Origin: an uncultured Bacilli bacterium
Lineage (GTDB): Bacteria; Bacillota_I; Bacilli_A; RF39; UBA660
Assembly: GCA_947629195.1 (NCBI GenBank)
Contig: CANRCS010000023.1
Span: 1-10,950 of the forward strand
DNA: 10,950 nt
Direction: 5' to 3'
The notes under the pieces are model-generated. The model worked only from the letters and a program-made list of their open reading frames with translations. It was not told the origin of the DNA and searched no databases. Each line of letters begins with the position of its first letter. Positions within the stretch are counted from its first letter, which is position 1. This document shows, piece by piece, positions 1 through 6,419 of the stretch. A program made the translations under genes and the position numbers.

Positions 1-80
1 TTTTTTCATTTAAATATCAATTTTTATTCACTATATTTTCACATTTTATTTATAAAATTAATATTGAAAGGAGAGATACA

Positions 81-1607
81 ATGTATATTTTAAAAAATGC
101 TTATATAAATATTATAAGAGGTAAAGGAAGAAATATATTAATTGGTATTATAATAACTGCAATAACAATTAGTGCTTGTATTTCTTTATCAATAAATAAA
201 AGTGCGAAAGAATTAATACAAAGTTATAAGGACAGTAACCCACTTGAGGTGAGTTTTTCCCTAAACCCTGGAGAATTAAGAAATTCATCTAATGAAGATA
301 AAAGTGCATTTACATCACTTACAGTAGATGATATTAAAAAATATGGAGATTCTACTTTAATATCAGATTATTATTATACCGAGGAAGTTTCTTTGTCATC
401 TGATGATATAGAGCCTGTAAATTATAGTGAGTTAGAGATGTCAGATGATAAACCTGATGATGCACCAAATAATGATATGAGAGATGATAAACCTGATGAT
501 GCACCAAATAATGATATGAGAGAAGATAAATTTAAAAATATGGGGGATTATAGATTAACAGGATATTCTAATCCATCGTATATTGAAGATTTTATTAATG
601 GAAATAAAAAAATTAAAGATGGTGAAATGTTTGATAAAGATAGTACTGAAAATGTAATTATAATAAGTGATGAGTTGGCAAGTCAAAATGAATTACAAGT
701 TGGAAGTACAATAACATTTTATAATCCTAGTGACTCTAGTTCTACTATTGAGTATACTGTTGTTGGAATTTTTGAAGATAATACAAATGTAGAAGAAAAT
801 GGATTTATGCAAATGAATGCAATGAATTCTAAAAATCAAATGTATACTAATATAACAAGTATTACAAATGTTATATCTCAAATGAAATTAGATGAAAATG
901 ATAGTGAAAATAAAAGAATGATGAGTAATACTAACCTTAATGCAAAATATTATTTGAAAAATAATAATGATTTAGAAAAATTTGAAGATGAAGTAAGGGA
1001 AAAAGGATTAAATAAATATTATAGTATTAATACAAATGAAGAAGAAACATTGGAAATTCTTAAACCAATTCAAAATTTAAGTAGTTTTTCATTCACATTT
1101 TTAATTATTATATTAATAGTAGGGGGATTAATACTTTCTATTATAAATATTATAAATATTAGAGAAAGAAAATATGAAATTGGGGTTTTAAGAGCAATAG
1201 GTATGAGTAAGATAAAGGTTAATTTACAATTAGTTGCAGAAATATTTATGGTATCTATTGCATCATTGATAATTGGTACGACTATTGGTGTATTTTCATC
1301 ACAACCTGTTACTAATGCAATGCTTAAAAATGAAATTACAAACTATCAAGAAGAGCAAAATCAAATATCACAAAATTTTGGTGGTAAAGATTTTGAAAGA
1401 CCTGGATTTAATAGAGAAAATAAAATGGATGCACATATTGGTATTGGAAATGTAGATTATGTTGATACTTTAAATGTTAACATCGATGTAATAACTATTA
1501 TTGAATTATTTTTGGTAAGTTTATTTTTAACAGTTATAAGTGGATTTATTTCAGTTGCATTTGTTAATAAATACGAACCAAATAAAATATTACAAAATAG
1601 AACATAA
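81..1607 (+). CDS. FtsX/MacB-type ABC transporter permease
   Basis: Membrane subunit of an ABC exporter of the MacB/FtsX (type VII) class, probably working with the ATPase encoded just downstream. The 508-residue product has the class topology: one N-terminal helix (about residues 19-37), a large extracytoplasmic domain (about 40-330), then three helices at about 336-358, 381-405 and 468-494. The FtsX-family signature RERKYEIGVLRAIGMSK follows helix 2 (residues 361-377), and this is the strongest evidence. The start ATG has a good ribosome binding site, GAAAGGAGAG, about 6 nt upstream. The extracytoplasmic domain contains an exact 13-residue tandem duplication (122-134 and 135-147) that is rich in Asp, Pro and Asn. 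A second hydrophilic, Asn/Gln/Lys-rich loop lies between helices 3 and 4. Such pairs export peptides, lipoproteins, antibiotics or signals; the substrate cannot be read from sequence. The 80 bases upstream show no convincing promoter, so the operon may begin left of the window. Confidence 0.9.
   Translation: MYILKNAYINIIRGKGRNILIGIIITAITISACISLSINKSAKELIQSYKDSNPLEVSFSLNPGELRNSSNEDKSAFTSLTVDDIKKYGDSTLISDYYYTEEVSLSSDDIEPVNYSELEMSDDKPDDAPNNDMRDDKPDDAPNNDMREDKFKNMGDYRLTGYSNPSYIEDFINGNKKIKDGEMFDKDSTENVIIISDELASQNELQVGSTITFYNPSDSSSTIEYTVVGIFEDNTNVEENGFMQMNAMNSKNQMYTNITSITNVISQMKLDENDSENKRMMSNTNLNAKYYLKNNNDLEKFEDEVREKGLNKYYSINTNEEETLEILKPIQNLSSFSFTFLIIILIVGGLILSIINIINIRERKYEIGVLRAIGMSKIKVNLQLVAEIFMVSIASLIIGTTIGVFSSQPVTNAMLKNEITNYQEEQNQISQNFGGKDFERPGFNRENKMDAHIGIGNVDYVDTLNVNIDVITIIELFLVSLFLTVISGFISVAFVNKYEPNKILQNRT
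444..521 (+). repeat. Exact 39-bp tandem duplication inside the permease gene
   Basis: Two adjacent identical 39-bp units (444-482 and 483-521) encode the 13-residue unit DDKPDDAPNNDMR twice, in frame. A partial third unit (EDK) follows. The copies are identical at every base, including synonymous positions, which suggests a recent duplication or slippage event. The unit lies in the extracytoplasmic domain and keeps the reading frame. Confidence 0.95.
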
Positions 1608-1617
1608 GGAGGTTACA

Positions 1618-2286
1618 ATGGAAAAATTATTAACATTAGAAAATGTAAATTTTAGTTATGATGGTGAAAAATACGTTTTAAAAAACTTAAATATGGAATT
1701 TTATCCTGGAAAAGTATATGGTGTATTTGGTAAAAGTGGAGCAGGTAAAACTACATTATTATCACTAATTGCAGGGCTTGAGGTTACAACAAGTGGTACG
1801 ATTAGCTATAAGGGTAATGATATTTCCAAAATAAATCGTGATGAGTATAGGTGCAATGAAATTGGAGTAATATTTCAAAATTATAATCTTTTACCACATC
1901 TTACGGCACTAGAAAATGTTATTTTATCAATGGATATAAGTAATTTAAAGGTTAAAGATAGAAAAAAAAGAGCATATCAATTGCTTAAAAAAGTAGGATT
2001 AAACGAGGAAAAAGCAAATAGAAGGGTATTACATTTGTCAGGTGGAGAACAACAAAGAGTTTCAATTGCACGTGCCTTATCTTATGATTCTGATATTATT
2101 TTAGCAGATGAACCTACTGGTAATCTTGATAAGGATACAGAAGAAGATATTATTAATCTCCTTATTAATCTAGCACACAAAGATAATAAATGTGTAATTA
2201 TAATTTCTCACTCTTATCATGTAAAAAAATCAGTTGATAAAATTTATAATTTAGTTAATGGTAAATTAGTTGATGCCCAAAAGTAG
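1618..2286 (+). CDS. ABC transporter ATP-binding protein (LolD/MacB type)
   Basis: Cytoplasmic ATPase partner of the upstream permease. The 222-residue product has every ABC motif in order: Walker A GKSGAGKT (38-45), Q-loop Gln87 in IFQNYNLLP, signature LSGGEQQR (140-147), Walker B IILADE (160-165) followed by PTGNLD, and H-loop His198. The PTGNLD run and the length of about 220 residues are typical of the LolD/MacB/FtsE group, which pairs with FtsX-like permeases. The chosen start is the ATG at 1618, preceded by a near-perfect ribosome binding site (AAGGAGG) 7 nt away that overlaps the region just after the permease stop. Open frame extends further upstream to an ATG at 1540, but that would overlap the permease by 68 bp and lacks a binding site. 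The gap to the permease is 10 nt, so the two genes form one operon. Confidence 0.95.
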   Translation: MEKLLTLENVNFSYDGEKYVLKNLNMEFYPGKVYGVFGKSGAGKTTLLSLIAGLEVTTSGTISYKGNDISKINRDEYRCNEIGVIFQNYNLLPHLTALENVILSMDISNLKVKDRKKRAYQLLKKVGLNEEKANRRVLHLSGGEQQRVSIARALSYDSDIILADEPTGNLDKDTEEDIINLLINLAHKDNKCVIIISHSYHVKKSVDKIYNLVNGKLVDAQK

Positions 2287-2307
2287 AATTTAATCTCTAC
2301 TTTTTTT
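2279..2307 (+). terminator. Rho-independent terminator of the ABC operon
   Basis: Nine-bp stem AAAAGTAGA / TCTACTTTT (2279-2287 and 2296-2304) with an 8-nt loop and a run of seven T. The stop codon of the ATPase gene (2284-2286) lies inside the left arm, so translation termination and transcription termination are packed together. Confidence 0.8.
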
Positions 2308-2331
2308 AAATTTATGTGATATTCTAGGTAG

Positions 2332-2360
2332 TTGAAAAATGCATAAAATAATGATATAAT
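2332..2360 (+). promoter_or_regulatory. Sigma-A-type promoter for the LtaS-family operon
   Basis: The -35 box TTGAAA (2332-2337) and a perfect -10 box TATAAT (2355-2360) are separated by 17 bp. The -10 is extended by TG one base upstream (TGATATAAT). It lies just after the previous operon's terminator and about 29 bp before the GTG start. Confidence 0.85.
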
Positions 2361-2388
2361 TTGGTAGTAAAACTTAGAAGGTGATTAG

Positions 2389-4425
2389 GTGAAAAAGAAA
2401 TTAGTAAGTATCAAAAACAAAATCATCAATTATAATTACAAGGAATATATTAATACAAGTATTATGTTTTTAACATTTATTTTTTCTAACCTTATTAATT
2501 TATATCTTGTAAGATTTTTTACTGTTAAAAATTATTTTGATATTAAACCAATAATTGCAGATATTGCAATATTATTATTTATTGGGGCTTTTGCATATAT
2601 TTTTAAACCTAAAAATAGATTTAAATATTTTATGGTTTGGTCAATTATATTGACTGCAATATGTTTAATTGACTCGATATATTATACATTTTATATGTCT
2701 TTTTCTTCAATTTCTTTACTTGCAACTTCAACACAAGTTGTAGATGTTGCAGATGCACTTGTTAAAAATGTTATTAAAGTAAAAGATTTTGTATATTTAT
2801 GGCAACCAATATTATTAATTTGTGTACATAGACATTTAAAGAAAAAAGAATATTATGGTAAAATTCAAAAAGTTGAAAGAAGAAAGAAAAGAGCTATTAA
2901 CACATTAATATTTGCGAGTGTTATGGCAGGTATATTTATTATTTCTTTAACATCATTAGAAATTGGACGTTTTAATAAACAATGGAATAGGGAATATATT
3001 GTATCAAAATTTGGATTATTAACTTATCATATTAACGATGCAGTTAAAAGTTTAGAACCTAAATTTAGTACATTATTTGGATATGACCAAGCATATAAAG
3101 AATTTAGAGAATATTATGATAATAGAGCAACTGGATTATCTAATAATGAATACACTAATATATTTAGTGGAAAAAATGTTATTATGATACATACAGAAAG
3201 TATGCAAAGAACATCAATGGAAACATCTTTTAATGGATTAGAAGTTACACCTAATTTAAATAGATTAGCTAGTGAAGGAATGTATTTTGATAATTTCTAT
3301 TCACAAGTTAGTGTAGGAACAAGTTCGGATACTGAATTTACGGTATCAACATCACTTCTTCCTGTAAATAATGGAACTGTATTTATAAGTTATTTCAATA
3401 GAACATATATTGCATTTCCTAAGTTAATGCATGATAAAGGATATTATACATTTAGTATGCATGGAAACAACGGTAGTTTCTGGAACCGTCAAGTTATGCA
3501 CAAAAATCTTGGATATGAAAGATTTTATAGTAAAGCAGATTATGATATAGATGAAGAAGTAGGTCTTGGTTTATCTGATAAATCATTCTTTAGACAATCT
3601 ACAAAAATAATTAGTGATATTAAAAATTCTAAAAATCAACCTTTCTTTGCAACACTTATAATGTTATCAAATCATACGCCATTTGATGATGTTGAAAAAT
3701 ATGGAGATTATGATGTTACAATGAAATACAAAACAACTAATGAATTAGGTGAAGAAGTAGAAGAGATTGCTCCTTATCTAGAAGGAACTAGTCTTGGAAA
3801 TTATTTTAAATCTTCACATTATGCTGATGAAGCAATTGGAGAATTTATTCAAGAATTAGATGAAGCTGGAATACTTGATAATACTATATTAGTATTCTAT
3901 GGTGACCATGATGGAAGACTTCCAAAAAAAGAATATAATTTAATGTATAATTATGATCCTACGACAAATTCAGTGCTTGATAAAGATAATCCAGATTATG
4001 ATGAATTTGACTACTATGATTATGAATTAAATAGAAGTGTACCACTAATTATTTGGTCTAAAGATATGAAGGGTACTAAATATAATACCAAAGTTCATAC
4101 TGCAATGGGTATGTATGATGTATTACCAACAGTAGGAAATATGTTAGGGGTATATAGTCCATATCAATTAGGACATGATATTTTCTCACTAAATGGTGAT
4201 AATTTAGTACCATTCCCAAATGGAAACTGGTTGACTAATAAGGTATATTACAATAATTCTAAAGAAGAATATTTACCATTAACAACTGAGCCAATAGATA
4301 ATGAGTATATCAAAAAGAATTCTGAAGAAGCAGAAAAAATGTTAAAAGTATCTAATAATACAGTCGTTTTTGACTTAATAGAAAAAGATAATGAGAATAA
4401 AGAAAAGGATAATACGGGTGAGTAG
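2389..4425 (+). CDS. LtaS-family lipoteichoic acid synthase / phosphoglycerol transferase
   Basis: Membrane-bound sulfatase-fold enzyme. In this family phosphoglycerol is taken from phosphatidylglycerol and polymerised into the polyglycerolphosphate chain of lipoteichoic acid outside the membrane. The 678-residue product shows about five N-terminal membrane helices (near 22-43, 53-72, 78-100, 134-148, 170-188) and then the extracellular catalytic domain. Family motifs are visible: metal ligand Glu270 in IHTESMQ, catalytic Thr311 in VGTSSDTE, the HGNNGSFWNR motif (358-367), and metal ligands Asp506-His507 in YGDHDGR. Length and spacing match S. aureus LtaS. The start is GTG at 2389 with AGAAGGTGAT upstream. 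An Asp/Tyr-rich stretch (about 521-548) follows the DH motif, and the tail (about 635-678) is charged and low in complexity. It could be a paralogue such as a primase or stress-type LtaS rather than the main synthase. The next gene begins one base after the stop. Confidence 0.92.
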   Translation: MKKKLVSIKNKIINYNYKEYINTSIMFLTFIFSNLINLYLVRFFTVKNYFDIKPIIADIAILLFIGAFAYIFKPKNRFKYFMVWSIILTAICLIDSIYYTFYMSFSSISLLATSTQVVDVADALVKNVIKVKDFVYLWQPILLICVHRHLKKKEYYGKIQKVERRKKRAINTLIFASVMAGIFIISLTSLEIGRFNKQWNREYIVSKFGLLTYHINDAVKSLEPKFSTLFGYDQAYKEFREYYDNRATGLSNNEYTNIFSGKNVIMIHTESMQRTSMETSFNGLEVTPNLNRLASEGMYFDNFYSQVSVGTSSDTEFTVSTSLLPVNNGTVFISYFNRTYIAFPKLMHDKGYYTFSMHGNNGSFWNRQVMHKNLGYERFYSKADYDIDEEVGLGLSDKSFFRQSTKIISDIKNSKNQPFFATLIMLSNHTPFDDVEKYGDYDVTMKYKTTNELGEEVEEIAPYLEGTSLGNYFKSSHYADEAIGEFIQELDEAGILDNTILVFYGDHDGRLPKKEYNLMYNYDPTTNSVLDKDNPDYDEFDYYDYELNRSVPLIIWSKDMKGTKYNTKVHTAMGMYDVLPTVGNMLGVYSPYQLGHDIFSLNGDNLVPFPNGNWLTNKVYYNNSKEEYLPLTTEPIDNEYIKKNSEEAEKMLKVSNNTVVFDLIEKDNENKEKDNTGE

Positions 4426-4426
4426 T

Positions 4427-5107
4427 ATGGCAAGCGAAAAGAAAAAAGATGTAAAGAAAAAAAGAAAAATGAAAAAAGGTATAAAAAGATTATTAATAAT
4501 TTTAATAATATTGGCAATATTAGGAGTTATAGCCTTATACTTAACACATGATTTTAAATCTAAAACTCCTAAGAAAAATGTAAAAGTTATCGATGAAATT
4601 AGCGAATATGGATATACCTTAGATGATAACGAAACAAAATTATACAAAGATTTATTTAAACAACTTTCAAAAACATTAAGTAAAGATGAAGTTGATGAAA
4701 AAAAATACGCCGAATTAGTATGTGAACTTTTTATTGCTGACTTTTATAACCTAGATAATAAAACAACTAAAAATGATATTGGTGGTACCCAATTTATACA
4801 TAGTGCAGCTGTTGACAATTTCATTTTAAAAGCAAAAGATACAATGTATAAGGGTGTAGAAAGTGATATTTACGACGATAGAAAACAAGAGTTACCAATA
4901 GTAACAAATGTTAAATTAGGTGAAGTAAAAGAGACTACTTTTAAATATAATGATAGTGATGTAGATGCATACTCTGTAACTTTAAATTGGGAATATGAAG
5001 ATGACTTAGAATATGATGATGAAAAAGAATTCATTTTAATTAAAGAAGATGATAAAAAATTGTCTATTGTTCAAATGAACGATATAGAAAAAAGCACTGA
5101 AGATTAG
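4427..5107 (+). CDS. Single-pass membrane protein of unknown function, coupled to the LtaS-like gene
   Basis: I do not recognise a family. The 226-residue product has a very basic, Lys-rich cytoplasmic N terminus (about 1-21), one membrane helix (about 22-40), and an acidic, mostly hydrophilic extracytoplasmic domain (about 41-226) with a predicted helical part followed by a strand-rich part (TNVKLGEV, AYSVTLNWEYE, EFILIKED). There is no lipobox and no catalytic motif that I can see. The chosen ATG at 4427 lies one base after the upstream stop codon, with GGGTGAG as the ribosome binding site. An in-frame ATG at 4391 would overlap the LtaS-like gene by 35 bp and add 12 basic residues, and is less likely. 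The tight coupling suggests a partner or modulator of the LtaS-like enzyme at the cell surface, which is inference only. Confidence 0.85.
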   Translation: MASEKKKDVKKKRKMKKGIKRLLIILIILAILGVIALYLTHDFKSKTPKKNVKVIDEISEYGYTLDDNETKLYKDLFKQLSKTLSKDEVDEKKYAELVCELFIADFYNLDNKTTKNDIGGTQFIHSAAVDNFILKAKDTMYKGVESDIYDDRKQELPIVTNVKLGEVKETTFKYNDSDVDAYSVTLNWEYEDDLEYDDEKEFILIKEDDKKLSIVQMNDIEKSTED

Positions 5108-5116
5108 TGCTTTTTT
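5088..5116 (+). terminator. Rho-independent terminator of the LtaS-like operon
   Basis: Eleven-bp perfect stem AAAAAAGCACT / AGTGCTTTTTT (5088-5098 and 5106-5116) with a 7-nt loop. The stop codon TAG (5105-5107) lies at the loop/right-arm junction. Because of the A-run on the left arm it could also stop transcription coming from the opposite strand. Confidence 0.85.
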
Positions 5117-5124
5117 AAGTTATT

Positions 5125-5148
5125 AAAAAGATGATATTACTATCATCT
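5125..5148 (-). terminator. Rho-independent terminator of rpsU
   Basis: Perfect 8-bp stem AGATGATA / TATCATCT with a 4-nt loop (5129-5148). Read on the - strand it is followed by five T (5129-5125). It lies just after the rpsU stop and only 8 bp from the convergent operon's terminator. Confidence 0.7.
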
Positions 5149-5153
5149 CTAAA

Positions 5154-5345
5154 TTAGTCTCTATTTTTTCTATTTCTTCTACAATTTTTAATGCATTCTT
5201 CTTTTGCTTTTCTTCTTTTTACTCCTGGTTTATCATAATGTTTTCTTTTTTTAATTTCAGAAGGGACTCCGCTTTTAGCAAACTTTTGTTTAAAAATTCT
5301 AAGTGCTCCATCAACATTACCATTTTTAACTGATACATGTGTCAT
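5154..5345 (-). CDS. rpsU: 30S ribosomal protein S21
   Basis: Small basic ribosomal protein of the 30S subunit, bound near the mRNA 3' end/anti-Shine-Dalgarno region and involved in initiation. The 63-residue product carries the family pattern: a V-x-N-G/E start, DGALRIFKQKFAKSG (residues 12-26), then EIKKRKHYDKPGVKRRKAK (30-48), equivalent to the RKR..YEKPS.KRK stretch of known S21 proteins. It ends in a Lys/Arg/Asn-rich tail. Length is normal (58-70 residues). The start ATG at 5345 has a very strong ribosome binding site, AAAGGAGGGAG. It has its own promoter and terminator, so it is a single-gene unit here, next to the bacteriocin operon on the same strand. Confidence 0.95.
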   Translation of the reverse strand: MTHVSVKNGNVDGALRIFKQKFAKSGVPSEIKKRKHYDKPGVKRRKAKEECIKNCRRNRKNRD

Positions 5346-5378
5346 ATTAATCTCCCTCCTTTCTTACTTGTACTTACA

Positions 5379-5407
5379 ATTATAGCACATAATATTACAA
5401 TTAACAA
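5379..5407 (-). promoter_or_regulatory. Promoter of rpsU
   Basis: On the - strand: -35 TTGTTA (5407-5402), 17-bp spacer, perfect -10 TATAAT (5384-5379) extended by TGC directly upstream. It lies about 33 bp before the S21 start codon. Confidence 0.75.
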
Positions 5408-5426
5408 CAAATTTTTTAATGTTTCT

Positions 5427-5462
5427 AAAACAAATAGATGTTAGACAATTGTCTAACATCTA
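5427..5462 (-). terminator. Terminator of the bacteriocin operon (28-bp perfect palindrome)
   Basis: Positions 5435-5462 form a perfect inverted repeat with half-site TAGATGTTAGACAA and no spacer. As a hairpin it gives a 12-bp stem with an AATT loop. On the - strand it begins three bases after the stop codon of the last bacteriocin-operon gene and is followed by TTTGTTTT (5434-5427), as expected for a rho-independent terminator. Its perfect symmetry would also suit a dimeric DNA-binding protein, but nothing else supports that. Confidence 0.75.
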
Positions 5463-5465
5463 CTA

Positions 5466-5657
5466 TTATGTTTGTAACATATTACAAACTACCTCGCTTA
5501 TATTTCTTAAATTCGTACCAACAATTCTTCCAATATTATATACGAAGTCGATACTAACATTCAGAACTGATAATATAATTGGACTTAATAGTATTAAGGC
5601 AATTAATATTATTTTCTTTTTATGTTTAATTAAAAATTCATTGTTTAAAGTGAGCAT
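5466..5657 (-). CDS. Small membrane protein, candidate bacteriocin immunity protein
   Basis: The 63-residue product has a basic N terminus with HKKK (residues 12-15), one strongly hydrophobic helix (about 16-34), and a C-terminal segment containing IGRIVGTNLRNIS (42-54) and Cys58. It has no double-glycine leader. It is the last gene of the bacteriocin operon; its ATG overlaps the end of the second peptide gene by 13 bp, so translation is probably coupled (only a weak GGAA precedes it). Small membrane proteins at this position are usually immunity factors. Its C-terminal segment resembles that of the adjacent bacteriocin peptide (GRxxGxxxRxIS in both). An alternative is a third, leaderless active peptide. 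I found no named family. Confidence 0.75.
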   Translation of the reverse strand: MLTLNNEFLIKHKKKIILIALILLSPIILSVLNVSIDFVYNIGRIVGTNLRNISEVVCNMLQT

Positions 5658-5812
5658 AATTTTCCACTACTAATTCTTCTTATTGCTGAACCTAAACCTC
5701 TACCTACATCTAATATTGAATTCATTGCTTTAGTAAGTGATCCTATAAGCGCTCCTGTTAGATTTATTCCTCCTTCAATGCTTAATAATAGTTCTTTGTT
5801 TAATTCCATCAT
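5645..5812 (-). CDS. Class II bacteriocin-like peptide with double-glycine leader (peptide B)
   Basis: The 55-residue precursor has the leader MMELNKELLLSIEGG (1-15), matching the C39-processed pattern with hydrophobic residues before Gly-Gly, and a 40-residue core starting INLTGALIGSLTKAMN. The core holds two GxxxG motifs, GALIG (20-24) and GRGLG (37-41), the basic IRR (44-46) and one Cys near the end (Cys53 in KLCSL). It is probably secreted after cleavage by the upstream C39 exporter and may act with the neighbouring peptide as a two-peptide bacteriocin. A strong ribosome binding site AGGAGG lies 6 nt before the first of two consecutive ATGs; the second ATG (5809) gives a 14-residue leader, equal in length to that of peptide A, and is equally possible. 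Upstream in-frame codons to 5857 overlap the peptide A gene and lie before this binding site. Confidence 0.88.
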   Translation of the reverse strand: MMELNKELLLSIEGGINLTGALIGSLTKAMNSILDVGRGLGSAIRRISSGKLCSL

Positions 5813-5825
5813 TTTATTCCTCCTT

Positions 5826-5960
5826 CTAATTACATTTTGCTGGTCTAACATAACCATCTAAAACCCCAATTAAAAATATTACTCCTGCAATGATACCGAA
5901 CACTGCCCAAGCACCAATGCCACCATTAATTTCTGATAATTCTTTTTCTGATAATTCCAA
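5826..5960 (-). CDS. Class II bacteriocin-like peptide with double-glycine leader and TTG start (peptide A)
   Basis: A 44-residue precursor read from TTG at 5960. Codons give the leader MELSEKELSEINGG (1-14), an almost textbook double-glycine leader (ELSxxELxxIxGG), followed by a 30-residue core that begins IGAWAVFGIIAG and ends GVLDGYVRPAKCN. The core is hydrophobic, with two GxxxG motifs (GIIAG and GVLDG), and ends near a single Cys. No ATG or GTG lies in frame upstream; the TTG is preceded by GGAGAGGGG with an 8-nt gap, a strong ribosome binding site located in the end of the accessory gene. The gene starts 2 nt after that gene's stop and ends 13 nt before peptide B. The core is probably released and exported by the PCAT. 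Its GxxxG motifs and its pairing with peptide B suggest class IIb; similarity of the C-terminal part to the cerein 7B/lactobin A group is an impression only. Confidence 0.85.
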   Translation of the reverse strand: MELSEKELSEINGGIGAWAVFGIIAGVIFLIGVLDGYVRPAKCN

Positions 5961-5962
5961 TT

Positions 5963-6415
5963 TTAATTCCCCTCTCCAATAACAAAATCTTTAATTATTT
6001 CAAAAATATTTTTTTCATCATATTTAATTTTTATATCTAGTAGATTATTCTCAATCTTATATTTTTTATCCAATCTAAGATCTAAAAGTATATCACTATA
6101 TTGTTGCATATTAACACCCTGTATTAATTGATTTGTAATTTTATTTACATCGTATTCGTATTCCATATTACCTAAAATTAATTTATTATTTTCTGTAATC
6201 TTATCAACATCATCAATTGGTATACTAATTTTTAACATAGAATTATTTTTATAATATGTTGCCTTAGTATTATAATAGAATTCAAAATCATAGTTGAAAG
6301 CAAATATTAAAAAGATTAATATTATACTTACAATAATTGTAATCCAAGAATATATAGATTTTGGTATACAACATTTTATATTATTATAATCTCTAATATT
6401 TATTATGTTGTCCAT
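5963..6415 (-). CDS. Short membrane accessory protein of the bacteriocin exporter
   Basis: The 150-residue product has a short cytoplasmic N terminus (1-22), one membrane helix (about 23-41: WITIIVSIILIFLIFAF) and a polar extracytoplasmic domain (about 42-150) of alternating strand-like segments. The topology and position (directly after the PCAT gene) recall HlyD-type adaptor proteins of bacteriocin exporters, but those are usually 400-470 residues with a long coiled coil, which is absent here. It may therefore be a reduced adaptor or an unrelated exporter subunit. The start ATG follows the PCAT stop by 4 nt with AAGGAGATG in the PCAT end as ribosome binding site, so expression is coupled. 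Family membership is inferred from context, not from a motif. Confidence 0.8.
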   Translation of the reverse strand: MDNIINIRDYNNIKCCIPKSIYSWITIIVSIILIFLIFAFNYDFEFYYNTKATYYKNNSMLKISIPIDDVDKITENNKLILGNMEYEYDVNKITNQLIQGVNMQQYSDILLDLRLDKKYKIENNLLDIKIKYDEKNIFEIIKDFVIGEGN

Positions 6416-6419
6416 ATTT

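Noticed and set aside
28..58. Possible promoter upstream of the permease (TATAAA / TAAAAT near 51-58)
   Set aside because: No acceptable -35 at 16-18 bp; such -10-like strings occur throughout this AT-rich DNA.
444..521. Tandem 39-bp repeat as a CRISPR array
   Set aside because: Two adjacent copies with no spacers, in frame within a clear coding gene.
4248..4647. Two Phe/Leu-rich open frames on the - strand opposite the LtaS-like/226-aa junction
   Set aside because: They arise from reading Lys/Glu-rich coding sequence on the opposite strand; no ribosome binding sites, and both neighbours are well supported on the + strand.
5419..5673. Open frame of 84 codons on the + strand across the bacteriocin end
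   Set aside because: It runs antisense to the candidate immunity gene and through the palindromic terminator, has no ribosome binding site and gives a composition typical of antisense reading of AT-rich DNA.
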